From: Topomyia yanbarensis
Taxonomy: Eukaryota > Arthropoda > Insecta > Diptera > Culicidae
Direction: 5' to 3'
Assembly (NCBI RefSeq): GCF_030247195.1
Contig: NC_080670.1
Span: 97,424,401-97,488,400, forward strand
DNA length: 64,000 nt
This document shows positions 53,511 to 64,000 of the stretch, piece after piece. Made by a program: the position numbers and the translations under genes. Every line of letters begins with the position of its first letter. Positions within the stretch are counted from its first letter, which is position 1. The notes under the pieces were generated by a model. It was not told the DNA's origin. It worked only from the letters and a program-made list of their open reading frames with translations, and ran no database searches.

Positions 53511-56040
53511 CATTGCCAGAAATATGACCAAAAACATGTAATCTATTATTAACGCCAAAACGGCTTATTTTAGGTCAATAGTATCTTCGGAGAATTTAAT
53601 GGAGGCAATATGCCATTTCTTTTGAAATTGTGCTTTTGCTGATTAATCCCCCTATGAGTGAGATATTTTCACAAATTTTCTTGGAAGTGATTATATCGAA
53701 ATGATGTCTTCAGCAAATTTGTAGCTCTTACTTTTGCAAATAACTTTACTGAAGACTTCAAATATCTATTTTGAATACTTTAAAAGTTATTGCTTGTTAT
53801 TTGTGGATTACTCTTTGTCGGCTATTTATTGTTCAATATAGTAATAATCCATTGAAATAAGCTAAACATTATTTCGATAAAACGAATTTTGTATTTCATT
53901 TTTCTGTCTACAACCGCTAGAAATAATCACTGAACACTTCCAAGTTGTCTGGAAGGAACTTGATAACTTATCAGTGTAAAAATGTTCATTTGTGCGATCC
54001 TTCTGACTGCAATTTTTCTAACTTATAACCATCGGATCGATCTAAAACAAATCGGAAAATGATAAGCGAAATAAATAACTCCAAGCAACGGCATAGCCAA
54101 GAGAAGATTTTGGGGTTTAACACCATACAAACTTCCCGCCCCCCATAACACCCAAAAAAAATTTTGGATTGAAGTTGAAAATTTATTGATGCTGACTGAT
54201 TTAATTCAGTATTACAATAACAATTATCTGATCCGTACATTGATAACCTGTTGTTGTAAACATCATGAGGACTTTTGAAAAATTGTCGGAATGGGGTCCT
54301 GATATGTAACTGATCTATTGGTCTTGATTTTACAGTTGTCTAATAGCATCAATATCAAATTCCTACCTGAAAACATTCCAATAGAAAATTCCAGAGTTCA
54401 ATCATATTTAATGTAATTTAATCAGATTTCTTTTCAAATTGAGGTCGCTTTTGTAGAGATGTACTGTAATAAGGGTCTTTATTTAACAGGAAGCGAAGTT
54501 AAAATTGATTTAATGTCTATGAAACATAGAACTGCTCACCAAAAAAATGCATAACTTTCAACATTTGCTAAAAATGTTTTTGCTTTTCTCATTCACTCTA
54601 AAATTTGTCAATCTAATCCCGACCCGGAGGGCTGGGTGTCATATGCCAATCGACTCAGTTCGTCGAGATCGGAAAATGTCTGTGTGTGCATGTATGTGGA
54701 AAAAATGTGACCTCTGTTTCTCAGCAATGGCTGGACCGATTGGCACAAAGTTAGTCTCAAATGAAAGGTACAACCATTCCATCGGCTGCAATTGAATTTT
54801 TAATTGATTGGACTTCCGGTTCCGGAGTTGCGAGTAGAAGAGTGCAATCACACAGCAAATTTCTATATAAACTGAAATGAAAAATTTTCAAAATCAAATT
54901 TGTATTTTTGATGTCAAATGACTTTAAAATGCATGAAACATTGAGATTTGATGTAAACTCGAAAAAAATAATGTTTGACAAAAATGGACTTTTTCGGACT
55001 TTGGTACATTTTTGCCTTTCTCATATAGAAAGGTTATACAATCACTCTAAAAATCGTCAATCACACAGGCCCGGAGGGAGTATGCAGTGAGGGGTTTCTA
55101 CTATAAAATTAAAACTAGTTTAAAATTGCAACAAACAAGTTGAAAATTTTCGGCAGGACCCGGACCTCCCTGATCTTTCTCCATGATCCGCCGCTGGTTT
55201 CAAGCGATGTTTCAGTATCACATGGTATCTGAAGATCGTGGCTGTCGATCCATTGTATGTATGAGCAAATCGTACTGAACATGTAATATTCATTTCCACC
55301 ATTGTATTGAACATATCAAGCCATGGAATCGTAGTCTGGACAAATGAGAAAAGCACAATTGCATCACTAGGTGGATTAAAACAGGTTTTTATTTTGGGAA
55401 TGCGTCGAGTTGAGACGAAAACGTAATATGATTAATAACGAGGATAACACTTTCCGAATGTAGAGAGGAATTTGTGAAAAATGACGATTTCCATTCGACT
55501 CTAGCAGGTCCTGATCGATTTTGATGAGCATTTGATTTTTGTTGTATGACCAATTATATGTATAGATCAAATGTTCAAAAACAGTAATTTAAGGTCAAGA
55601 TAGCATCATTTTGAAACCGCCAATTTCGGAGGTTTAGTATCTTCGATGTGTTCTACAAACGTTAAACAGCACATCATTTGATAAAATAATTTTGACGGTA
55701 TATCGTCCAAGAAGTATTTATGGTGAATTTTCTCAGGTTAATATTCATGACTACAATAAAGTCTCAACAAATTCGCTAAAGACACGAACTCTGCTACTAT
55801 TTTCTGATAAATTTATTCTGCATAATTTTAAAACTTCAAAAATTACGGTTTTGGAATTATGCCGTTTGGACAGTAAGATCGATTTTCACCAAACCCCCAC
55901 CAAACCGAATTTCTGGCTACGCCGCTGACTTCAAGTAAGTAGAAACAAAGTCGTTTTACACTCGTTCACAAGAAACTTTTTCGAATGCTGAATATCTATT
56001 ATAATACATTGAAACCCCGATTTTATCAGCCAAATATGAA

Positions 56041-57997
56041 CATATGTTTGATGGTCGCTAGCATACGAACAAGACTGAATTCGAGTATATCCTTTCTTGA
56101 GCATGTTTTCCTTATCATGAAGATGGAAATATGCAAAAATAAAAAGTTCATCATAATCAGAAATAGTTATTAGATTACACCAAGGGACGGGAGGAATATT
56201 TTAACATCTTCAGCTTATTATAAAGAAAAAAAATTTCCCGATTTAGTCAATGTCCCCATTTTGTCAGCCTAAAATACACAGTGCGACTGATAAAAATGGG
56301 TCTTTATTGTATTTATTATTCACTGTGTTTCACATTAATAGGTACATTTCATTTTTGGGGATTTTTTAATGCATCGAACTACAACAATTTTCAGGTAGTT
56401 TTCAAGAGGTTATTTTATGGACTTCTTCCAAAATTTGGCGAACCTATTCCAATTCGTATACCAATTAATTGGTATACTTAAGGGTTTATTTGTTGCAGAT
56501 AGAGAAAATACTGAAATTTTCAGCTTTTTTCCTACACAATATTACGAAAGCTTATTAAACAATTTTTCCTAATAAGTTTGTGAAAATTATAAGCTATTGG
56601 AAATTTTTTAATAGTTTTATTTTTCATTTAACCGTGACTTTTTAATAAATAGTGACCATCGCTTCACAACGTAGTCTATTTTTCATGGCGTGCGGTGAGC
56701 ACGATCTCTCGAATTGCTGAACTGGAGATTATGGAACAGAAATTCTTTACAGATTTAACACGCCGCGCAGATAGCTCTGAATTAGACCCGCTGGTGCCCT
56801 AAGACGATTTCGCTAGATTTTCAGAGCACTGTGCACCCAGTACATTAACGCAAGTGACAAAAGATTATCAAAAAGTTTCGTGAAAATGAAAATTCCAGTA
56901 ATGATGATAATTTTCCCAAACGGTTCGTTTTCGAGAGGTTTTCATTTGTTCTTTGGCATTAGGATTAGCGATAATAATTCAAATCAAGGATACTACTGGG
57001 AAGTCACCTTTAGAAAAAGTCGATGTCGAAGTAAAATTTGGAACGATGGACGCATGCACTTCAGAGATAGCGTGATATCAGGAGCTGCGATTTCATTTCA
57101 ACGCTTTTTTGTGAAAAGGGCGATACTTACAAATGTAAACATAAGGCTTTTTCATACATGCGAAGGAGGGTTTTGAAACGCAACAAATTAACCTAAAAAT
57201 TTGGATTCGACGATATTGCTTTCTTAAACTACAGCAAAAAATACAACGGGCGAAACTGTATTTTGTGTTGTTTATTTAAAGTTTCGCCCTCCGCGCCCCA
57301 TGCAAACAAACAGGGCGATACTTTTTTTGCTAGCAGTTTAGAGGCGAAACTGTTTTTTTTTTCGTATATTTATAGGATTACCAAGCTGATACCAGCTGTA
57401 AATAGTAAAAAATGATCACTATTGAAGAACCCGGACGAAATCGGTGGTCTAAAACGGTAGTTATTGTAAAAAACGTAAGGGCGATATTTCAATGCTGATA
57501 GGTGGGACCGAAAAGAAAACGCGATACTATCATTTTGTCAATTTCAATAGCAAACACAAATTTTAATTTAATAATTTCAAATACTTTATGAAGTTTTGGG
57601 TTTCGATCACTGAATCATGCAATCTATGATGTAAAAAACACAATAGCTCTTAAATAGGAAATAAAACCAAGTCTGGAAATATTTACTTTTGATTTTCTTT
57701 GAATGGTATCACTGCTAGTATCGCCCTTTTCAAGAAAAAGCGTTGATTTCTTAGTTCTCAGTCGCGTTGGAAATTTTAGTAAAGTATAAGCTTCAAATCG
57801 ATTCAAAAAAAATTTCGATTTTTTTGGCTCAGTACAATATATAGGAGGAAAATTCAGTTTTCGCACCACAATTTAGATATTTTATTAACAGAGCATTAGC
57901 AATAATTCGTCTATATGTCTATTTTATGGGCCATTTTTTCGCTTTCCCATTGATTTGGTTTGAGATTTTTAGCACTGATGTCCTATGCTGATTTGAG
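56041..57997. other. AT-rich DNA between repeat copies, no supported gene
   Basis: Includes several GGGCGATACT / GGCGAAACTGT motifs (57118, 57246, 57313, 57350, inverted at 57718-57726) of unknown meaning. Frames such as 56880-57176 have no recognisable domain. The AACCCCGATTTTATCAGCC motif at 56012 and a loose inverted relative near 56285 hint at a pogo-like remnant. Confidence 0.3.
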
Positions 57998-58274
57998 CGA
58001 TTTTCTGAGTCCTGCCACTATCCCATAACACATACTACTGTTATCAAAAACATCGCGAAGCATCAAGTTCTAAATGTTCTCAAACGATATAATATCCGAA
58101 GAGAGTGATAAGAGTTATAAGAAATGTCTCATCACACTGTTAGGTGGATTAAAAGCGTTTTACATTTCTTACAAATGAAATGTATAGAATTCGCTCAAAC
58201 TTTCAAGATTTTTTCCGAGGCCCGGAGGGCCGAGTAGTATATACCAATCGACTCAGCTCGACGATTTGGGACAA

Positions 58275-58323
<49 letters not shown>

Positions 58324-60873
58324 AGCGGACAAATTTTCATTCGTGTTTCTCAGCAATGGCTGAACCGATCTTATCCAAACCAATTTTAAATGAAAGAACT
58401 AAAAAACAGTATGAACGCTATTAATTTGTTTTTGATTCTTATGTTTAATTTCCAAGATATGAATGTTTGAATGTGTAAAAATGGCGTTTTTTGCAGTTTT
58501 TTTAAATTATCTGCCGAAATTGACAATATAGATTAACAATTTATATGTTTTTAGACAGCTTTAACGAATACCTTTCGAATAAACTGTAGATTGTTGAAAT
58601 CGGATTATTATCAAAAGAGTTATTTAATATTAAACGAGGACGAAAGATTTTTATCATTTCCCATTGCCAGAAATATGACCAAAAACATGTAATCTATTAT
58701 TAACGCCAAAACAGCTTATTTTAAGCCAAACATTATTTCGATTAAACGAATTTTGTATTTCATTTTTCTATCTACAACCGCTAGAAATAATCACCAAACA
58801 CTTCCAAGTTGTCTGGAAGGAACTTGATAACTTATCAGTACAAAAATGTTCATTTGTGCGAACCTTCTGACTGCTATTTTTCTAACTTATAACCATCGGA
58901 TCGATCTGAAACATATCGGAAAATGAAAAACGAAATAAATAACTCCAAGCAACGGCGTAGCCAAGAGAAGGTTTTGGGGTTTAACACCATACACCCCCCC
59001 CCCCCCCCCGCCCACACCCAAAAAAAATTATTGGATTGAAGTTGAAAATTTATTGATGCAGACTGATTTAATTCAATATTACAATAACAATTATCTGATC
59101 CGTAGATTGATAACCTGTTGTTGTAAACGTCATGAGGACTTTTGATAAATTGTCGGAATGGGGTCCTGATATGTAACTGATCTTTTGGTCTTGATTTCAC
59201 AGTTGTCTAATAGCATCAATATCAAATTCCTGACTGAAAACAATCCTATAGAAAATTCCAGAGTTCTGTAATCAATCATAATCCTCAGATTTATTTTCAA
59301 ATTGAGCTTGTTTTTGTAGAAATGTACTGCAATAAGGGTCTTTATTTAATAGGAAGCGAAGTTTAAATTGATATAATGTCTATGATACATAGAACTGCTC
59401 ACCAAAAAAATGCATAACTTTCAACATTTGCCAAAAATGTTTTTGCCTTTCTCATTCACTCTAAAATTCGTCAATCTAATCCCGACCCGGAGAGCCGTGT
59501 GTCATATGCCAATCGACTGAGTTCGTCGAGATCGGAAAATGTCTGTGTGTGTATGTATGTGTGTATGTGGAAAAAATGTGACCTCTGTTTCTCAGAGATG
59601 GCTGGACCGATTTGCACAAAGTTAGTCTCAAATGAAAGGTACAACCTTCCCATCGGCTGCTGTTGATTTTTTTTTATTGATTGGACTTCCGGTTCCGGAG
59701 TTACGAGTTGAAGGATTGCACTCACAGCAAATTCCCATATAAACTGAAATGAAAAATCTTCAAAATCAAATTTGTATTTTTGATGCCAAATGACTTTAAA
59801 ATGCATGAAACATTGAGATGTTTGACAAAAATTGACTTCTTTGGACTTTGGTACATTTTTGCCTTTCTCATATAGAAAGGTTATGCAATCACTCTAAAAA
59901 TCGTCAATCATACCGGCCCGGAGGGAGTATGCAGTGAGGGGTTGCTACTTTAAAATTAAAACTAGTTTAAAATTTCTTAACAAGTTGAAAATTTTCGGCA
60001 GGACCCGGATCTTTCTCCATGATCCGCCGCTGGTTTCAAGCGATGTTTCAGTATCACATAGTATTTCAAGATCGTGGCTGTCGATCCATTGTATGTATGT
60101 GCATATCGTACTGAACATGTAATATTAATTTCCACCATTGAACATAACCAGCCATGGCATCGTAGTCTGGACAAATGAGACAAGCACAATTGCACCACTA
60201 GGTGGATTAAAACAGGTTTTTATTTTGGGAATGCGTCGAGTTGAGACGAAAATGTAATATGATTAATAACGAGAATAACACGTTCCGAATGTAGAGAGAA
60301 ATTTATGAAAAATGACGATTTCCATTCGACTCTAGCAGGTTCTGATCGATTTTGATGAGCATTTGATTTTTGTTGTATGACCAATTATATGTATAGGTAA
60401 AATATTCAAAAACAGTAATTTAAGGTCAAGATAGCATCATTTTGAAACCGCCCATTTCGGAGGTTTAGTATGACTTTTACAAACGTTAAACAGCGCATCA
60501 TTTGATAAAATAATTTTGACGGTATATCGTCCAAGAAGTATTTATGGTGAATTTTCTCAGGTTAATATTCATGACTACAATAAAGTCTCAACAAATTCGC
60601 TAAAGACACGAACTCTGTTACTATTTTCTGAAAAATTTATTTTGCATAATTTTAAAACTACCAAAATGGCGGTTTCGGAATTATGCCGTTTGGACAGTAT
60701 GATCGATTTTCACCAAACCCCTACCAGACTGAATTTCTGGCTACGCCGCTGATTTCAAATAAGTATAAACAAAGTCGTTTTACACTCGTTCACAAGAAAC
60801 TTTTTCGAGTGCTGAATATCTATTATAATACATTGAAACCCCGATTTTATCAACCAAATATGAACATATGTTT
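57998..60873 (+). repeat. Long non-coding interspersed repeat, copy 2 (cut by CR1 element D)
   Basis: From 58156 onward it parallels copy 1. 57998-58155 is an additional upstream part also seen inverted at 34650-34830. It contains a (TG)n microsatellite (58279-58319) within the CCGAGT...GTCTGTGTG module and a C-run (58996-59009). The match to copy 1 stops at 60873, where the 3' tail repeats of CR1-D begin, although copy 1 continues past the same point. Confidence 0.75.
58279..58319. repeat. (TG)n microsatellite, about 20 units
   Basis: Expanded from the short GTCTGTGTGTGTCTGTGAGTG present in copy 1 at 50610-50632. Confidence 0.95.
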
Positions 60874-63800
60874 ATTTGTTTATTTGTTTATTTGTTTGGT
60901 ATAATTTCATCTGACATAGATTGTCTTAATGACTTAACTTAACTTAACTAACTTAGATTGTCTTAATGACTTAACTTAACTTAAAACTAAAGGTTAAAAC
61001 TAATCAAAAATTTAAACATTACGAACAACACGAAAATTATCAAGTACTCGTTGACGAAACACATTAGTCGACACATTAAAATCAAAGAAATCAGCAAGTT
61101 CGTTGAATCTCGAGCAAACGAATCGAAGTGGGTCGTGCTGTCCGTACTGTGTATTTCGTGACTCCAGGAACAAGAAGTTACGACGACGAAGTTGTCTCTC
61201 AGGAGCGTACAAATTCAGCTGAGTAAGCAGAGCAGAGCTGTCAATATCGCCTGTGAGTAGCTTTGCAGCGAATAATCCCTGTGAGGTGATCCTTCGTACC
61301 TCCAGCGACTCGATGTCTAACAGACGGCAACGTTCCTCGTATGGCGGCAAGTTAATTGGGTCACGCCACGGCAGAAACCGCAAAGCGTACTTTACGAATT
61401 TTCGTTGAACACCTTCAATCCTGGCGATCCAGTTTGCATGGTAAGGGCTCCATATTACGGCATTGGATTCCAGCAATGAGCGTACAAGCGAGCAGTACAA
61501 TGATTTTAAACAAAACGGATCACGAAACTCCCTAGCAATTTGAAAGATGAAACCCAATTGTCGGTTGGCTTTTGACAGGATATCGTCATAGTGGAGTCTG
61601 AAGGTCATTTCACGATCTAAAGAAACGCCAAGATCCTTAACACATTCTGTCCTAGTAAGAGAGCAGCCACAGATTTGGTAATCATAAATAATGGGCAGAG
61701 TTTTCCGATGGAAGGAAATTATGCTGCATTTTGCAATACTTAAGCCCATAAAGTTTTTTGTGCACCATTCCTCAAACAGATGCAACATTCTTTGTAACTC
61801 CAGGCAGTCGAGAAGGCATTTAATTATTTTAAAGATTTTCGTATCGTCTGCATAAAACAGACGACAGTCCGATGGTAGTAGCGATGCGACATCGTTTATA
61901 AAAATTGAAAACAGTAGCGGACCGAGGTTGCTGCCTTGTGGAACTCCCGACCGGTTTGTGAACGATTCAGAAGTTGTCGAGCCGATTCGGACCTGTACAG
62001 AACGGTTTGTCAGATATGATCTGAACCAAGCAACACTAAACGCTGAGATGCCGAGTCGCTGCAATTTTCCTAGGAGTATTCCATGATCCACTCGATCGAA
62101 TGCTGCTTTAAGATCCATATACGCCGTATCTATTTGCCAGCCAGCATCCATGTTCCGCAAACAGTTCGAGGTAAACTGCATAAGGTTAGTGGATACGGAG
62201 CGCTTTGGGTAAAAGCCATGTTGTTCACTATCAATATAACTTTTACAGCAGGCGAACAGAGTGTCGTTCACGATTATTTCGAATAACTTTGAGCAGGCAC
62301 ACAAAGAAGTAATTCCACGATAATTAGAAACATTGCGTTTGTCACCTTTTTTAGAACTGGAAATAAGTGGGAAAATTTCCAGCGTGCAGGGAACTCACAT
62401 TGCTGAACCGAGAGATTAAACAGCATAGCCAGCGGATTACAGAGAGTGAGAGCACATCGCTTTAGCACGGATGACGGTATACCATCAGGGCCAGCAGCAA
62501 AGGATAACTTCAATTTTTGCATGGCAGTCGCTACCGTGCTTTCAGTTATATGCGGAATACTGTAGTCAAACACGTCACGTGGCATTTCCCGAATAGCTTC
62601 TTCTATCTGCATCGAGGTGGCGGAACTATCGTGGAATACCTGCTTAAAATGTTCTGCGAACAAATTGCACTTTTCGCTTTCGTTGCAGGCAGTTGCATTT
62701 TCCAAAAACATGGAGCGAGGCAGGCCAGTTTCCTTTCGCTTTGAGTTGACGAACGACCAAAACAGTTTGGGGTTACGACGAAGGTTGTCTTCTGTACGCT
62801 TCACATGTCGATTGTAGAGGTAGTGGTTGTAGTGACGATACCGGTTGCTTGTGATGTTCAACTGTTGTTTAAAATAGGGTGAACGAGAACTGCAATATTT
62901 CCGAAGGGCAGCCGATCGTGCTCGCTTGAGCGCACGTAATCGTCGATTCTACCACGGTGGTTTTTGCGGGGGTGGTTTAGCTGGAACAACACTTAAGACA
63001 GCATTCTCCACAATGGCGCTGAAATGTTCTACTGCCTCATCAATGCAGGTAGACGATTCAATGAAGTGCCAATTGATGATAGATAACATAGCATTCAATG
63101 TGGCGTAATCGGCTCGGCGAAAGTCCAAAAAATTAGTAACAGTAGCCTCTTCATAAGCAATTTCAGTGGGCATACTAAATGTAACAGTAAGAGCAGGGTG
63201 ATCAGCATCGAGATCAATTAAAGGTTCGATGGGCGAGGACACGGTAGTGACTGGTAAAGCAGTATCATTTGCAAGAACAAAATCCAAAAGGCGTTTGTTC
63301 CGATTAAATATGGTGTTAATCTGGGTGAATGCTTGTAGGTTGAACCCGTCGATAAGAGCGCAGCTGCCGGCCGGCATATGCGAGAGCAGTGGGTCAATGA
63401 ACGGTAAGTCTCTCTCAGGAAAACGCCATTGCAGGTTTGACTGGTTATAGTCGCCAAATAGAATGGCAGGAGTATGGATGCCAAATCGGGATGACACTGA
63501 CCCCAACGATTCTAAGTGATCATTAATACTCACCGCGTCGAATCTTCGGTCTGGTGGCAGGTATATAACGCCGATGCTGAGTGTATTTTGCGGTAAATCA
63601 ACGATAACCCACAGCTGTTCAAGGGTATTAGAAATGGTTGCGGGATCAATGTAGGAATTTAATTTCAGTGATACTGCCACCAAAACTCCTCCGCCGCGAG
63701 TCTTACGGCTGTTCAAGTGGGACCGATCAGTTCTGAATACGGCGTACTGATGTCCAAAAAGTTGTGCAGAATAGATTTGCTCATTCAGCCACGTTTCCGT

Positions 63801-64000
63801 TAGAACGATTATGTCGTACTCAGCTTCCGAAACAGCCAAAAAGAATGTGTCGATCTTGCTCCTTAATCCGCGCACATTCTGATAATATATGCGGAGGTTG
63901 TTAGAAGCAGCACGACTGGAATGCGAGAAATAGTCAGGAACAGCAGGTTCAAAAATATGATTATACTCGCCTGGGATAGCAGGCTGGAAGCCCCCGCTTC
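60871..64000 (-). mobile_element. CR1-clade non-LTR retrotransposon D, near-intact, runs off right edge
   Basis: Minus-strand ORF2 enters from beyond 64000 and ends at 61012. A short 3' UTR (60900-61011) contains two direct repeats of AGATTGTCTTAATGACTTAA, and the tail (60871-60898) is (AAATAAAC)n-like, as CR1 elements end in short tandem repeats rather than poly(A). The tail abuts repeat copy 2, marking the insertion point. ORF1 would lie outside the window. Confidence 0.8.
61012..64000 (-). pseudogene. CR1 ORF2 (APE endonuclease plus RT), two small lesions
   Basis: The endonuclease starts near LRIYYQNVRGLRSKID (63900-63850) and has IIVLTETWLNEQ, RGGGVLVAVSLKL, IGVIYLPPDRRFD, ILFGDYNQSNLQW and LDADHPALTVTFS. 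Then come RRNPKLFWSFVNSKRKETGL and the RT: AAGPDGIPSSVL, FSHLFPVLKK, DTAYMDLKAAFDRVDHGILL, SGVPQGSNLGPLLFSIFIND, LFYADDTKIF near 61855, and CVKDLGVSLDREMTF. The C-terminal tail PPYEERCRLLDIESL to FDFNVSTNVF ends at 61012. Lesions are a TAG at 62949-62951 between endonuclease and linker, and a one-base deletion in an A-run near 62348 before the NYRGI block. All catalytic boxes look intact, so it was recently active. Confidence 0.85.

Larger units (their letters stand above)
50492..56040 (+). repeat. Long non-coding interspersed repeat, copy 1 (split by a DNA transposon)
   Basis: It matches 58156-60873 in order and orientation. It comprises 50492-50982 plus 53511-56040, and the middle is a Transib-like element. 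It contains the CCCGGAGG.CCGAGT...CAATCGA.TCAGCTCGACGA, then TGTCTGTGTGTG module (50545-50640), a second related module (54620-54680), a GCCTTTCTCATATAGAAAGG module (55013), and a CACTAGGTGGATTAAAACAG module (55362). It has an extra ~270 bp (about 53577-53855) missing from copy 2. It has no coding capacity and the class is unknown. Confidence 0.75.

Noticed and set aside
56012..56304. pogo/Tigger-like terminal motif AACCCCGATTTTATCAGCC with a loose inverted partner
   Set aside because: The partner is too diverged and no TA-flanked pair of ends could be fixed.

Overview
The window is eukaryotic and most likely from a mosquito, probably a culicine (Aedes-like) genome. The support is a mix of CR1-, R1- and Jockey-type non-LTR retrotransposons, a BEL/Pao gag, a Copia-type LTR, many short TIR elements, a 56-bp intron, and an interspersed repeat (CCCGGAGGGCCGAGT...GTCTGTGTGTG) that I remember from culicine genomes. 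The genus call is inference. No bacterial gene, CRISPR array or rRNA/tRNA gene is visible.

Layout. 1-5.1 kb: 5' part of a BEL/Pao gag, a 775-bp TIR element, and a CR1 element (PHD-type ORF1 plus endonuclease) that has lost its RT, all read on the minus strand. 5.1-10.5 kb: AT-rich intergenic DNA with two short MITEs, dispersed repeat scraps and one possible 99-bp exon. 10.5-15.1 kb: a decayed CR1 element. 15.4-19.2 kb: two inverted copies of a ~350-bp repeat with a pogo-like element inside. 20.3-33.1 kb: a nested R1-clade cluster. Copy A is interrupted in ORF2 by an ORF1-only LINE (12-bp TSD) and in its 5' region by 5'-truncated copy B (15-bp TSD), whose ORF2 is intact. 33.1-35.9 kb: a Copia-type LTR, a Jockey-like RT fragment split by a MITE, and a CR1 tail.

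36-42.4 kb holds the only recognisable host genes, all broken. They are the C-terminal part of CC2D2A (plus strand), a convergent PPIE/cyclophilin-33 copy that keeps a GC-AG intron (minus), unidentified coding-like remnants (minus) and a scrap resembling DDX56 (plus). A 33-bp-repeat MITE and a 1.8-kb Mutator-like element sit in the last CC2D2A intron. 42.4-47.4 kb is a 5-kb array of the 9-mer TTTGATTCA.

47.4-60.9 kb is AT-rich, with two direct copies (94-96% by eye) of a ~2.7-kb non-coding repeat. The first is split by a 2.5-kb Transib-like element with CACAGTG termini and a 5-bp TSD. The second serves as its empty site and is itself cut by a near-intact CR1 element that runs off the right edge.

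The window therefore reads as a layered transposon archive whose TSDs give an order of events, plus a small block of dead host genes. No functional pathway is encoded. Identities and percentages are judged by eye; nothing was searched against databases.
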